A stretch of 40,265 nt of DNA from Xanthobacteraceae bacterium (GTDB lineage Bacteria > Pseudomonadota > Alphaproteobacteria > Rhizobiales > Xanthobacteraceae), in NCBI GenBank assembly GCA_030037885.1, contig JASHPU010000017.1:1-40265 (forward strand). The letters are read 5' to 3'. The number at the start of each line of letters is the position of its first letter. Position 1 is the first letter of the stretch. The position numbers were made by a program, and so were the translations under genes. Below are positions 39,949 through 40,265 of this stretch, piece by piece. The notes under the pieces are model-generated. The model worked only from the letters and a program-made list of their open reading frames with translations. It was not told the origin of the DNA and did no database searches.

Positions 39949-40197
39949 CTAAACAGGGCGGTAGCCTTCGATGGCGGTAAGGAGCTCCTCTTCGATTGCC
40001 ATGCAGCGCTCTCGAAGGACGCTGGCGCGTGCTGACGCCTCCACGTCTTCCGTGTGCGCTAGCGCATCAAGTCTATCAATGACGGCCACATACTCCTCAC
40101 AAAGCGTCCCAAAACGAGGATCAGTCTCTCGCAACAGCCGGATCACGTCTTTGTTCTCAGGAAATCGGTCGAGGATTTGGCGCACCGGATCGGTCAT
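39949..40197 (-). CDS. Small coiled-coil protein, YdcH/DUF465-like
   Basis: This 82-residue protein reads MTDPVRQILDRFPENKDVI, RLLRETDPRFGTLCEEYVAV, then a long charged helix up to AIEEELLTAIEGYRPV. The pattern F-P, I-x-x-L, D-x-x-F-x-x-L-x-x-E-Y-x-x-x-D-x-x-I/L is that of YdcH (DUF465) proteins, small helical proteins of unknown role. A purine-rich GGGGG lies 6-8 bases before ATG 40197. It stands alone at the window edge with no operon partner visible. The family call is moderate. Confidence 0.65.
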   Translation of the reverse strand: MTDPVRQILDRFPENKDVIRLLRETDPRFGTLCEEYVAVIDRLDALAHTEDVEASARASVLRERCMAIEEELLTAIEGYRPV

Positions 40198-40265
40198 GGT
40201 GGCCCCCTATGGTGATGTAGTGGTCGGCTTCCCGCGCCTTCGTGTGTTGGTCCTGCTTGCAGGGG

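Overview
The window is high-GC DNA from an alphaproteobacterium, most likely of the order Hyphomicrobiales (Bradyrhizobium/Xanthobacteraceae-like). The grounds are the chromosomal gene set: a GapR (DUF2312) protein, DUF1244, a DUF1036 gene overlapping pyruvate kinase, a cysteine-free L36 and an XseB/histone-deacetylase pair. Short palindromic repeats typical of these genomes also occur. No species call is possible from sequence reading alone.

Region 1 (1-21704, all + strand) is a surface-polysaccharide locus. It starts with the tail of a DUF4910-type aminopeptidase-like protein. It then holds a zinc-ribbon methyltransferase, a polysialyltransferase-like protein, three FkbM-type methyltransferases, about ten glycosyltransferases (GT-A/family 2, GT-B/family 4 and CgeB types), a Wzy-like membrane polymerase, an acyltransferase-3 membrane protein, a further methyltransferase and a UDP-glucose 4-epimerase. 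Many genes overlap by a few bases, so they are probably co-transcribed and translationally coupled. The content suggests assembly of a methylated and acylated heteropolysaccharide (O-antigen, capsule or exopolysaccharide). No flippase or ABC exporter is visible in the window. The last methyltransferase appears to carry a premature stop.

Region 2 (21724-34258) is ordinary chromosomal backbone. It encodes a beta-CASP-like metallo-hydrolase, L36, a secreted TPR protein, an alpha/beta hydrolase, pyruvate kinase with a DUF1036 protein, glycerate 2-kinase, DUF1244, GapR, XseB and a histone-deacetylase-like amidohydrolase. It ends with a three-gene acyl-CoA operon (enoyl-CoA hydratase, SDR, acyl-CoA dehydrogenase). 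Three repetitive elements sit between genes: a REP-like palindrome, a heptamer repeat with an inverted copy, and a GTAGCCCGG element.

Region 3 (34521-40265) looks like a decayed integrated element beside a tRNA-Gln(UUG) gene. In order it has the tRNA, paired CATGTTGC/GCAACATG sites, an N-terminally truncated tyrosine recombinase, a GNAT/DUF1778 toxin-antitoxin pair, a stem-loop-dense non-coding segment, a broken DUF2958 gene, the first codons of a ParB-like gene, a histidine phosphatase, a frameshifted 5' piece of an ilvD-like gene, and small unknown genes on the minus strand. The stem-loop segment next to the DUF2958/ParB relics is the least explained part and the best candidate for a cis-acting site such as an oriT or a replication/partition control region.
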